A DNA stretch of 64,000 nt. Origin: Chondrilla cf. caribensis (lineage: Eukaryota > Porifera > Demospongiae > Chondrillida > Chondrillidae). The position numbers were made by a program, and so were the translations under genes. The notes under the pieces were generated by a model. That model was not told the origin of the DNA, did not search any database, and was given only the letters and a program-made list of their open reading frames with translations. Of the stretch, positions 1-11,400 are shown piece by piece (positions within the stretch are counted from its first letter, which is position 1; each line of letters starts with the position of its first letter). The stretch covers positions 3,030,018 through 3,094,017 of the forward strand of contig OZ026551.1 of assembly GCA_964020155.1 (NCBI GenBank), given 5' to 3'.

Positions 1-69
1 TGAAGGCTACAGGTTCATACTTATTAATAAAGAAGAACTGTTTAGTTATTTATATTTGCCTCCTTTCAG

Positions 70-257
70 TGCTGGTGTTGGTCGTACTGGTAGTTTCATT
101 GCCATTGACACAATGATGTAGAGATTGGAAGAGAAAGAAGATCTTAACATTTATGAGTTTGTAACTTACATGAGGATATGATGCCATTGCTGACTTCATC
201 ATATGTGACTGTCCATGATGGGAGAAATGCCAGGCTGGTAAAGAGAAGCCACCTATT
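70..257 (+). pseudogene. Broken copy of receptor PTP D1 active-site exon
   Basis: After an acceptor-like ctttcag the sequence reads AGVGRTGSFIAIDTMM, nearly identical to the D1 catalytic exon at 24558-24693 of the intact phosphatase gene downstream. An in-frame TAG at 118-120 replaces the CAG codon of the intact copy. Around 170 the exon joins directly to sequence matching 24798-24830, and from about 220 to sequence matching 26461-26515 of the D2 region, so intervening exons and introns have been deleted. It therefore cannot encode a phosphatase domain. The best reading is a rearranged, decayed duplicate of the 3' half of the gene at 4975-27096, lying in the same orientation about 5 kb upstream of it. 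Confidence 0.85.
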
Positions 258-1473
258 GTGCAAGTAAGATTATGTGTAACTGTACAGTAAGTGCAGGAAT
301 TCCTGGCAAGTCTGTAGACATTTTTAGAAAGGAGGGGTTCCAATCTGATAAGCAATTGTAATTGGAGAAAGAAGCATTATTGAGTTTTGACAAACCTGCC
401 TCCAACCACAATATATATCCAATATACCAGGGTATATTTCTGATCTCATTACTGATATAACCCATTTTTCCCTAAAAGCAAGTTATCAATTATCGCCACA
501 CTTGTCACTTACCACTAGACAATCAATGCACCAGCAATGCTGATACACAATGTCACACACGCTAAAGACCACGCCAATTCAGTTGAAGGGATACAAAATC
601 GGCACATGAAACCATCGTGTTTTCAAAGGGCAGCAAATTGAGAAAGATTTCAAGATAAAACAATCACTCATTCAGGTCAAAGACTTCGTGGTTCAGGCTA
701 AGCTGGATGATAGTTACTCAGCCCATTTGGTTCTCTTGGTGGTGTTCTGGATACAAAAGGATTTGTCCACTCCTCTAACCTGGTTACAGGCTCAGAGAAA
801 TGATTGCTGTCATCATTATCACCACTGTCTCTTCTTGCTACATATTAGAGAGTTGATGGGTACTCAATCATTGTTAACTTGCATCTGATTATAGGATTTA
901 CTGCCGTTTCCAGCTCTTAAAGCAACCTTTTCTGCATTCATAAGACCAATGTACTATGTTACCAAAGTTTTGACAGGATACATATTCACCTTTGGTATAT
1001 TTCTGACAGACAAGTGCATGTATCCAGCAAAGGTAGGGTATAACTAATATATTGGTATAAAATTATCAATCAGCCAACAATCCTTGTAAAAACTATACTG
1101 TACTACTGTATTACTGTATTGTTACTTCAAAACCATGCAATAAGCAACGTGAAATCAAACTTATCATGCATGTTTTGTGTGAATTATTAGTGTGAATCAT
1201 TACAGTGTATGAAAACCACTTTCGTACAAAACCATGGAAACCATGTTTTGCAATGTACTAACAAAACTAATCATCACTGTGTACATAATGCAAAAAATGG
1301 ATAGTTTGGCTGGTACTTGCAAACTTACCCATAAGGAATATATACATGTTTGTTTTTAGATTGGAGATGTGGTATATTACCAGTATATAATTACCACATT
1401 AAGTGATTTTGATAGGTATAAAACACAAATTTTCATGTGTTTCTATGAAATGTACGTACAATAATTTGTGTAG

Positions 1474-1711
1474 TGATGGCATGGGAAGAACTGGAGTGCT
1501 CACCACAGCAATGTCTGAAATAGAAAGGGTCAAACTGGAGGGAGAGGTTGACATATTCAATGCAGTCAAGTCATCCAGGAACAAGAGACCTCACATGGTC
1601 TGCACTGTGGTTAGTATTGAGTAGCCTTCATGGTGTATACATAATATATATTCAGAGAGGTATTAACGGTCATTTACATCTCCACCTATATACAGGATCA
1701 GTACAGATTGT
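1474..1711 (+). pseudogene. Broken copy of receptor PTP D2 exons
   Basis: Positions 1474-1609 copy the D2 signature exon 26799-26934 (DGMGRTGV, then the IERVKLEGEVDIFNAVKSS stretch). Both flanking splice sites are kept (gtgtag before, gttagt after), and the exon itself is still open. The following intron and the first bases of the terminal exon (GATCAGTACAGATTG, from 1696) are also recognisable. The match stops at about 1711, where retroelement sequence begins, so the last exon and stop codon are lost. Together with the fragment at 70-257 it forms the remains of a partial gene duplication. Confidence 0.85.
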
Positions 1712-2480
1712 ATTTTTAGCTACTTCTCATCTTGCACCGTCCACTTTCCTAGCTTCCTCATCCAACAAATACTGCCTTCACATAGTACTGGCAACTTTTT
1801 AGAAAGAGAGCCAGCTTTACTCTCTTAGAGAGAAAGTCTTCAGAATTCCACACCCGAGCCAGAACCTCTATCTTCTCATCTCCAGAAGTCTTAGGACAAA
1901 GCTAGAGGGCAATCACAATTTGATTCTTTACTCTCCAGCTGCAAAGTTGAACAATCAAGGGCACGTCTGCTCGCAGCAAGTTCCAAGGAATCTGGTGCAT
2001 GGCTACATGCTATGCCGGTGTCATCATTGGGCTAATGGATGTCAAATGAGACTATCAGAATTGCTGTCTGCCTCAGACTTAGCGCATCAGTGTGCCAACA
2101 TTTACCACATCAATGTATCCGCTGTAGTAGTGATGTCGACCATCTTGGTACACATGGCCTCAGCTGTAGGCATAGTCAGGACTGGCTTCTTCGTCACAAC
2201 GACCTAAATGAGATAATCCATTATTCGCTTTCAGCAGCTAAAGTCCCAGCCAGAATAGAACCATCAAGTATCCTTAGAAATGATGGAAACACCCTGATTG
2301 ACTGACAATGACCCCCTGGTCTCATGGACAATCCCTTGTATAGGATGTCACATGTACGGGCACTCTTTGCACCTCAAACCTACAAAGGTCTACTTCTGAG
2401 CCAGGAGCAGCAGCTTATGCAGAATCCCTAAGAAAGGAACTGAAGCAGTGTCTTTGTTCTTCAATCTACAACACTCATCC
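1711..2480 (+). pseudogene. Decayed retroelement C-terminal segment (reverse transcriptase family)
   Basis: Conceptual translation in shifting frames gives LAPSTFLASS near 1730, then IRIAVCLRLSASVCQH, a zinc-binding-like CxxC...HGLSC segment near 2100-2170, RHNDLNEIIHYSLSAAKVP and PGAAAYAESLRKELK near 2400-2450. This order resembles the region after the reverse transcriptase in an invertebrate retroelement family whose RT core is seen on the opposite strand at 21175-22270. Several stops and frame changes show it is dead. It directly abuts the truncated phosphatase copy, so its insertion may have caused or followed the truncation. The exact superfamily is not assigned; the CxxC/HxxxC pattern followed by a PD-like nuclease segment is compatible with a restriction-like endonuclease, by memory of the family only. 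Confidence 0.55.
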
Positions 2481-4974
2481 TTTTCCGACATATTCCAGGT
2501 GTTCCCCCTCTTATATGCATCTCCAGATCCATCCTGGCATTTTTCGCTGCCTTCTGTTTCCTTCCTACCCTTTATGTGTGCATATTAATATATATAATAA
2601 TTCCTAGTGCTACCCAAACAAGGTTTCCAGCTCTTCCTCTATATGGATCCACATGTACATGAGTAAAAAATAACAAACACATTCTCAATTTGGTACATTA
2701 TTGGAAATTCCAATCGTATAGCATAGCTCACAATCTTCCAGTCTCCATTCTTTGGCCATTTGGCAGTGCCTCTTTCTGTACTCATTATTCTCCTTCAACC
2801 GTTTTGCAGGAATAGGCTGAGTCCGTACAACTATATTTGATTGGCATCTTTTCTGCCCTTTGCAAAGTCATCCACTGCTGAGAAGTATAGAGTTGGTAAG
2901 CCCTTTAAGATATGTAGTAGTGGAACTTGAGATGTATTATATAAAGGGGTAAATGTGTCCAGGTTATAATTATTGGCCTCCTGTACCAAGTAAGTCCACT
3001 CCTCCATGGAGGTGACTCCATCAAGATATGCTTTCCATATGCCTACAGAATATCTAGACTCAATGGCAATTGGGATGGAACCTTGGTAGATTTTAATAAT
3101 CCGTGTATGATGTCATTCACAGCAGGATGGCAATATTGACATCCCGACAACTGAGTCCATTTGTACATCAACCTTGAAACTGCAGTGATGGCATTTGTTG
3201 GGTCTGTACAAAGGAGCATCCAGGTGCAGATCAACTGCTATCCTGATATTTCCTTAGCTCATGTACAGACTCGGCCAAAAACTTGGAGGGCATCCAACCA
3301 TACTCCAGACTCTCTGCCTGAAGATGTGAGTTAACGAATATTGGCTCTGGAGTTAGGTGCAGTCTCCAGAGTGTTAGCGACAAATGAAGTTTAGCTAAAA
3401 TTATCTAACTTAGTATTTGTGATATCAATGATATAGTATATAAAGGCATTTCACAGTATTAGACTGATTTATTGTGACAATTCGTATGTCATTACCATAC
3501 TAATAGATAGATATAATATACATAACCATGCAATATCATTGTATACTTAATATTCCTCTTGTCGTTTATACAGGTGTGGACATATGTCAGTCTTATGTAA
3601 TTTGTTGTTCAGTGAGTGAGGTGTTAATAGCATTATAGCCATAGAGCATTCATACTTTGCATCAATGTTTACCACTTAGTCTATATACTTTACGACAATC
3701 TTGTAAAAGGCAGTGAACACACTTGAAAGCTATTCAAACTATACGGTAAAGTTTTGCAAGTTGACAATGCAGCATTTATGCCCTATTCACTACAAGTGAA
3801 TACATGTCACTAAGGACTTCTATACTCATTGAAAATACGAGAATAACAGCGAAAGTAAACACTTCAGTAGAGGTAAACGCCTTAACTTTTGTTTATTTAT
3901 AATTTTTACTCTAAGGGCCATATCACAGACAGTACACTGTATTCTGACATTCTAGCCTACAGATCTTAAGACATGGCAGTCTGAATTGAAAACCCAGTTT
4001 AGTTCACAATGTTTGAAGTAGAATTAATTTTTATATAATAACAATTGTTGGGTAGGTGATACCCACTTTCTATACATGACTTAATGTCTATATATATACA
4101 CATTTTTTCCTCCACCTACTTTACATAATTATAGGTACAAAATATGCATACATATAGCATTAACTGATGTTAGCAATTTGTCACAGCAATAGTTACTAAT
4201 ACAATATTTCAACAATTGAAAGTAATTAGTATTATATATGGAATGTTACATTTCCAATTCTAAATAATATTCTGATTGATTAACATTATCTCTGCTCCTG
4301 CTGGAGAAAATAATATTCCCAAGGAGATCACATAATCATCACCTTGAGGAGTGTGCAAGGTGCACATAGCAACTTCAGTGATCAACATAATAATATAATA
4401 TACTTTACATCAATCTGTACTCCATCACTCATAGTTCATAATACAATAACTGTGCTATGCAGAATTGTATAACAACATTGTGTAGAGCTGGTTCTTGCTA
4501 AATATCTACGTACTATCTAGATCTGTTAACACATCATAGAATAAGTACTTCAAAAACAATGTGATATGAGTTTTTGTCCTGTAGGTTGCACTTTAATGAG
4601 ATTTTGGAGAATAACATAATGGAATAATGGCAAAGGGTACAATAAGAAGCTGAAGTTAAATTCTGAATTATTGGGTGATATTTACATTTGTTCCAAGTGC
4701 TTAGACACAACGATGATAGCAGGGTAGGATATGAAAGCAGCGTATCGGACGTACACGACGCGTCATGATGCTAATTATTACACACGCAAACGACTTGCTG
4801 TACAAAAACAACCGAGCTGTGTTACGTCACAAGCCATGTGGCGTGAACCGCCCTGTCGAATGTCTATGAAATTCAATATGGAATCCGATGAGAAATCTCT
4901 ACAGCAGTATAAAAGTATGTCTCTTTTCCACTCGTTACATTTGTTCGGAATAAGGTACAACTTACCGCAGTGGA
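2481..4974. other. Intergenic stretch, no gene recognised
   Basis: AT-rich DNA between the retroelement remnant and the start of the receptor phosphatase gene. The open frames here are short and show no similarity I recognise. The last 300 bases presumably hold the phosphatase promoter and 5' UTR, but I see no convincing TATA or initiator motif. Confidence 0.5.
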
Positions 4975-5453
4975 ATGGCATTGTTCATCATTTACACTAC
5001 GGCTATAATTTTCTGCTGGAGCGTTGGTAAGATCTTGGAAGTAATAATTTGTCGATACCTGGTGAAGTATAGCTCATTTTTACAAACGTTCTTACAAAGA
5101 TGATGGATCTGTCCATTATTTTCAATTACTATCATTGAACCCATTTCAAGGTACCACTACTAGTGCTCAGCTAAGAAAGACACAGCCAGCACCACCCACT
5201 TCCCTGACCAGTCCTGCCAATGTCACTGCTACTGTTGGTATGAGTGTGACAGTGGTTTGCCATGAACCAGGTGGTACTGTACAGTGGTATGGTCCTGACG
5301 GAGGAGTAGTACCATCAGATGGAGATGTTAAACAGGCGGGACCTAGCAGTGTTAGACAGCTTATTTTCTCTAGTTACAAATTATCTCGGGGAGGACAGTA
5401 TCAGTGTAGGACAAGTGAAAATGGTACCAACAGTACACTGTATGTGACATTTG
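4975..5453 (+). other. Signal-peptide exon and Ig-domain exon of the receptor phosphatase
   Basis: The start ATG at 4975 opens a short exon encoding MALFIIYTTAIIFCWSVG, a hydrophobic signal peptide, ending at a gtaag donor after 5026 in phase 1. The next exon (5151-5453) has an Ig fold: cysteine in VTVVCHEPG, tryptophan in VQWYGP, and the second cysteine in GGQYQCRTS, followed by an NGTNST glycosylation-like stretch. The upstream frame from 4731 was rejected as a start because it lacks a signal peptide and runs past the donor. Confidence 0.85.
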
Positions 5454-8400
5454 GTGAGTGAAAAGTGTAGTATCTGTAATAATAGATGTCAAAATTTGGA
5501 GATAATTCAATAATTGTTCTGTGTTTCACAATAATCTCTTTCATCCGACTGTATATATACTTAACTTATGATTACCTTCTCTACTCACCTTAACAGACTG
5601 AGCATGATTTGGAATGTATATTTGCATGATAAGATCTTTTGCAATAATTAAAAGTTATTGTATTATTGATTTCTGTCTTACAGTCTTGTAATAGTCAAAT
5701 TACTATAATGGGTTCTTGACCCTCCATTGGTAAGCTATGTATACTCTCTACAACTGAATCATCTTGAAATGGACAGACTACTATTCAGTAGTATTTTTTA
5801 TGTTGCATTTCATGGGTATTATACACTGTATTGGACGGCTGCATGAGATTTGCCTTCAGGTGGTGTACCAATAAGGAGATAAGCCAATATTCTAATAATA
5901 ATTAGTATGAACGGCCAAAGAATGGAAATAAAAATTAGCAATCCAGTATTAACATCTATATCCTTGTATTTTGTCAGTTGTAGTGAAAATAATCTTAAAG
6001 TAGCAAATGTATGTATGTAAAATATTGCAATGATAGAACAACTCATTACTTTAGTAGATGGAGACATTGCTAATAGTGTTAGTCATTGATCAGATTCACC
6101 ACCAATCAGATAAACCACAGTATCTATTCTAACACAAAGTGTTACCCTTTGTTCAAGTACCAATAATAAACAGTTACACTTATCAGCATCAATACAGATA
6201 TTGGTAATACACTACATTCAGGACCCTGCAACTTGCATAGCATATTAGTGCCCTGGATAATGCATACATTTCACTCGATCCCTAGTTCATGTACACTATG
6301 TCAACCAGTACAGATAGTAAGTGCCACTGATGAGAAGTACAGACTTGATATGCCCTTTAAGTTATGTTCATATACTTACTAATTAATGGAGTGAACCATA
6401 TGTGTGTTCAAATGAACTAAAAATGTACAAACTTAATACTCTTTGGTATTAAGTCTCATATATGGCAATATTATAATACATTGTGTGTATGTCTGCAGTA
6501 TGAAAGGAGAATTGGAAAGGCTGGTTGCTGTGGTGGCTTCATGGCTCAGTGGCTATGGTCGCTACAATCAGATACCCAGGGTTTGAGTCCCGCAGTTGCC
6601 GTTCTTTCTCTTTTCTCCTTTCTCCCCTGACAGATTGATTTCCAACGAAACGTCTGTAATTATCACACACCTACTTATATAATATGATCATCTGTATGAA
6701 GTGATTACACCAATTAGACACACACACACACACACACTCTCTCTCATAATAATTATTTTGGTGATATTATATATATATATTATACTGTAGGTACCAAGGT
6801 TAAAGATGTAATTGTTACTAGAACTGTACAAGGTTCTTCTCCAGCTTTGAGAGTTTTATGGACTGCAGTCAGTGGAAGTGGTATCACCTACACTGTATGT
6901 TACAGTACAACTAATGGAACACAGTCTGATCCACCATCTGGTGCTAACTGTGGTGCTAGTGTAATCAATGACACATCTACCACACTGGGTCCACTTAGTA
7001 TAGGAACTACCTACTACATCTGGATAGCTGCTGTGTCAACAGAAGGATGGAGAGCATACAGTGGTAGACAACAGGCTAGAATTGGCAATGGTAAGTCACA
7101 ATAGATTATACACATATGTACTGGGGAATCATGGTGCACTGATTTTCAATGTTTTGTGTAATGTGCAAGAATTATCATAATGATAGCAGTAGCAAATTAT
7201 TGACGGATAATATGAATGTGTATATGTATGTGGAAGTCATTACACACTTAAAGCAGTACAGTATTGTGCGATTTGTTCAATGCGAGATACCTCATCATTT
7301 GATTTGATGGACGTTCTTATAGAATTGATAGTTTGAAAGTTGTAGTATTTGTGAAATATCATCTGATTCAATTCTTTCAGGTAAAATTACAATAATTGAG
7401 TATACTACTAGCCACAAAATTATTCACAATGTATAACAATATGACTGCAATTTGACACATAATATATTGAGAATCCATTCAACAGTTGGCTTACTTACAT
7501 CTATTTAGATTAAACAGCTCCTGATTATTGTTAGTATTCACTAATGTGTCACTCATATAATATTTGTATAATGATTAACTGTGTGTTCAGACTGCTAGTG
7601 TATACATGTTAGTAGTTCACATTAACATTCCTCATCGTTAGTTGTATGTTTACACTATTATCTGAACCTTCCTGAAGGTCATCCCCCATTCCTGGGGTAT
7701 TATATACTTGAACACAATGACCTCTATTCCCTTTTCATAATAATTCTGATCTACTTTACATATATTATTTACTTACATTTACGTAGTTCCATCAAAGGTT
7801 GGTCTTCCTGTCCTCACAAAAGAAGCAATATTAGGGAAGCCAGCTCTTACAGTAACCTGGGCTGTACCTCAGAGTGACCATTCCATCACTAAATACCAAG
7901 TGCAGTACAGAAGAAGTGGTACCACCAGTTGGAGTACAAAGGATGTGACATCAACATCCACCACCCTGGAGAACCTGTCTGCAGGCACTAGGTATGAAGT
8001 TCAAGTGAGAGCCATTTCGGATGGTGGAGCTGGTCCTTACAGCAATGTGGGAACAAATACAACATACAGAGGTATTGTGAGAGAGTTACTGAAGACATAT
8101 ATATTCAGAATTCATGTCTGCCTGTTTGTTTCCATGTCTAATGTTAACTCACTACATTCAACTAGTACTGAGGAAACATTAGGCATGGAAGCACACAGCA
8201 AAACATGATGTTAGATGTAATCACCACACTATGATTTTTTTTAACAAGTTCCTTCAAAGGTTAGCCCTCCTACCCTCACCAAAGCAGCAAAATTACGGAA
8301 ATTAGCTCTTACAGTGACCTGGACTGTACCTCAGAGTGACCGTCCCATCACTAAATACCAAGTTCAGCACAGAAAACACGGTACTAACAATTGGAGAACA

Positions 8401-11400
8401 AAGAATGTGACATCAACATCCACCACCCTGGAGAACCTTTTAGTTGGTACTAGGTATGAAGTTCAAGTGAAAGCCATTTCTGATGTTGGAGCTGGTCTAT
8501 ACAGTGATGTGAGAATGAATACAACATTCAGAGGTACTGTTAAAGAGTTTCTGAATACATGTATTTGGAATTCATGTCTTGCTATTCTGTTCCCTGTACC
8601 CCGCTGTTTCCGTGTCTAGTATTACCTCGCTACATTCAACTTGTAGTGAGAGAAAACATTGAATGAATGAATTGTTTGAATTGAAACCTGTTTTGAATTC
8701 AGATAATACTGCCTGTGCTAGACAGTAATAATATTATTATTAATTGTTTCTGAACACAGTACATGTACAAGTCTGCTCCACTTCAGACTATCATGAAACA
8801 AGGAATCTTGTTAGGTATATTAATGACGTCATCACATTTCATCTCATCTCATCTTCCATCTCAACTTTTTTGGTCTGCAGTGTTGATAAGACTCTGGACT
8901 TTGAATATGTGTATGTGTATGTCCTTGTGTGCTGGATAAGTATCAAGGATGTCAAAATTGGTGACTATGTACATACAAAAGGTTTATACTTACACATTGT
9001 ATGTTGTTGATATTTAGGTATGAATTGTGTATTTATCTGTAGGTATGTATTTAATTTATTAGTGATCAGTAAATAGAATTATATTCCAATTTCATGAACA
9101 TCGTTTTAACCAACTATTATACATCCATTATTTCACATAGTACCTTCAAAGGTTAGCCCTCCAACCCTCATCAAAGCAGTAGAATCAGGAAAACCAGCTC
9201 TTACAGTGACCTGGACTGCACCTCAGAGTGACCTTCCCATCACTAAATACCAAGTGCAGTACGGAAGAAGTGGTACCACTAGTTGGAGTACAAAGGATGT
9301 GACATCAACATCCACCACCCTGGAGAACCTCCCTGCTGGTACTGGTTATCAAGTCAAAGTCAGAGCTGTTTCTGATGTTGGAGCTGGTCCATACAGTGAT
9401 GTGGGGACAAAAATTACACATCGAGGTATGAATTCCACAACCGCAACAAGCTGGTATAATGGAGAGCAACAAAAATATTTCTTAAACCCTGAATTAATTT
9501 GACCTTAAATATGACCCTGGACATCGAATATGTGTATGTGTCACTGTATGTCCTCTCATGCTGGATAAGAACAAAGGTTTATGCTCACACATTGTATTTT
9601 GTTTATATTTCAGGTATGAATTGTGTATATGTAATATGTAGGTATGTTTAATTAAGTAGTAATCAATAAACTATAGAATATAATATTCCAATCTCATGAA
9701 CATCACTTTTCACTGCTATATACATCCATTATTTTACACAGTACCTTCAAAGGTTAACCCTCCAACTCTCACAAGAGCAGTTAAAGTAGGGAAACCAGCT
9801 CTTACAGTGACCTGGACTGTACCTCGAGCTCAGAATGACCGTCCCATCACTAAATACCAAGTACAGTACAGAAGAAGTGGTACCACTAGTTGGAGTACAA
9901 AGGATGTGACATCAAGATCCACCACCCTGGAGAACCTCCCTGCTGGTACTAGTTATCAAGTTCGAGTGAGAGCTGTTTCTGATGTTGGAGCTGGTCCATA
10001 CAGTGATGTGGGGACACAAATTACACATCGAGGTATGTATGTCGCAACTGCTTTTGATGTAGTAGGGCTGGGAATCGGCTGAAATTTTTAAATCGATAAT
10101 TAGTACACAGTAACTGATTGATTAATCGATTAATCTCCAGAAGTAATTAAGTGGGCGTAACTGGAAACCACTTCCACTTTATTAGACTAAGTAGTCATTC
10201 AATAGACATGAAATGAAATCCATAGAGTCCTATTCACAAGTCAGGTACTCTTTAAGTATGAAAGTGAACCCATGGAGTAAAGGTTTTGGGTAATAAGGGG
10301 GTGGCTTCCTGGTCTACTCACTTTAATTTCTTCCTGTGATTAATCGATTTGCTTTCACTATTAACGATAATCAGATTTGAAATGAATATTGATTGATTAA
10401 TCGATTAATCGGTTAATCGTCCAAGCACTAGTATATAGAACTATAGGAAGGATGCAAAAAGGGGTGTACAAATTTTCTAGGTAAACAGACTGGTATAGTG
10501 AAGAGCAACAAATAAAAATCCAGAAACTCTGACTTTGGCCTTGAATAAGACTCTGGACTTTGAATATGTGTATGTGTATGTCCTTGTGTGCTGGATAAGT
10601 ATTAAGGATGTCAAAATTGGTGACTATGTACATACAAAAGGTTCATACTTACACATTGTATGTTGTTGATATTTAGGTATGAATTGTGTATTTATCTGTA
10701 GGTATGTATTTAATTAAGTAGTAATCAATAAATAGAATATAATATTCCAATCTCATGAACATCACCTTTCACTGCTATATACATCCATTATTTTACACAG
10801 TACCTTCAAAGGTTAACCCTCCAACCCTCATCAAAGCAGTAGAATCAGAGAAACCAGCTCTTACAGTGACCTGGACTGCACCTCAGAGTGACCGTACCAT
10901 CACTAAATACCAAGTGCAGTACAGAAGAAGTGGTACCACTAGTTGGAGTACAAAGGATGTGACATCAACATCCACCACCCTGGAGAACCTTTCTGCTGGT
11001 ACTGGTTATCAAGTTCAAGTGAGAGCTGTTTCTGATGTTGGAGCTGGTCCATACAGTGATGTGAGAACACAAATTACACCTCGAGGTATGAATGTCACAA
11101 CTGCTTTTGATGTAGTCCGATCTGGGGTGGATGCATAAAAGGGGTATTCAAATTCCTATTTTAACATGCTGATACAGTGTAGAAGCACGAAAATTTCAAA
11201 AAAACTGACTTAATTTGACCCTTGATAGGATGCTGAATTTTGATTATGTGTATGTATATTTTAGCTATAAGTAACAAGGATGCCAAATTTCACAACCTTT
11301 TATACAAAATGTTTTGTATGTAGACTTACCTTCATCGGAACACATGCTTCTTATACCCCTTTCACATGGACCCGCAAATGCAGATTAAAACTAGATTGAA

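Larger units (their letters stand above)
7787..11085 (+). other. Array of five near-identical FN3 exons
   Basis: Exons 7787-8071, 8249-8533, 9141-9425, 9742-10032 and 10801-11085 each encode one FN3 domain with the shared core LTVTWT-P, ITKYQVQYRRSGTT, TSTSTTLENL and VRAVSDVGAGPYSDV. They are 285 nt long, except the fourth (291 nt, two extra codons near its middle), and all are phase 1-1, so adding or losing any one keeps frame. Introns around the third to fifth exons also share long stretches, so this array grew by recent tandem duplication of exon plus intron. Confidence 0.9.

Noticed and set aside
2700..3320. Possible transposon ORF on the - strand
   Set aside because: Joined frames gave no motif that I could name, so it was left as intergenic.
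4731..5030. Long frame upstream of the phosphatase as an alternative N-terminus
   Set aside because: Overlaps the signal-peptide exon in another frame, has no signal sequence and runs through the donor site.
6535..6620. A functional tRNA gene
   Set aside because: A and B boxes fit, but acceptor and T stems do not pair, so a tRNA-derived SINE fits better.
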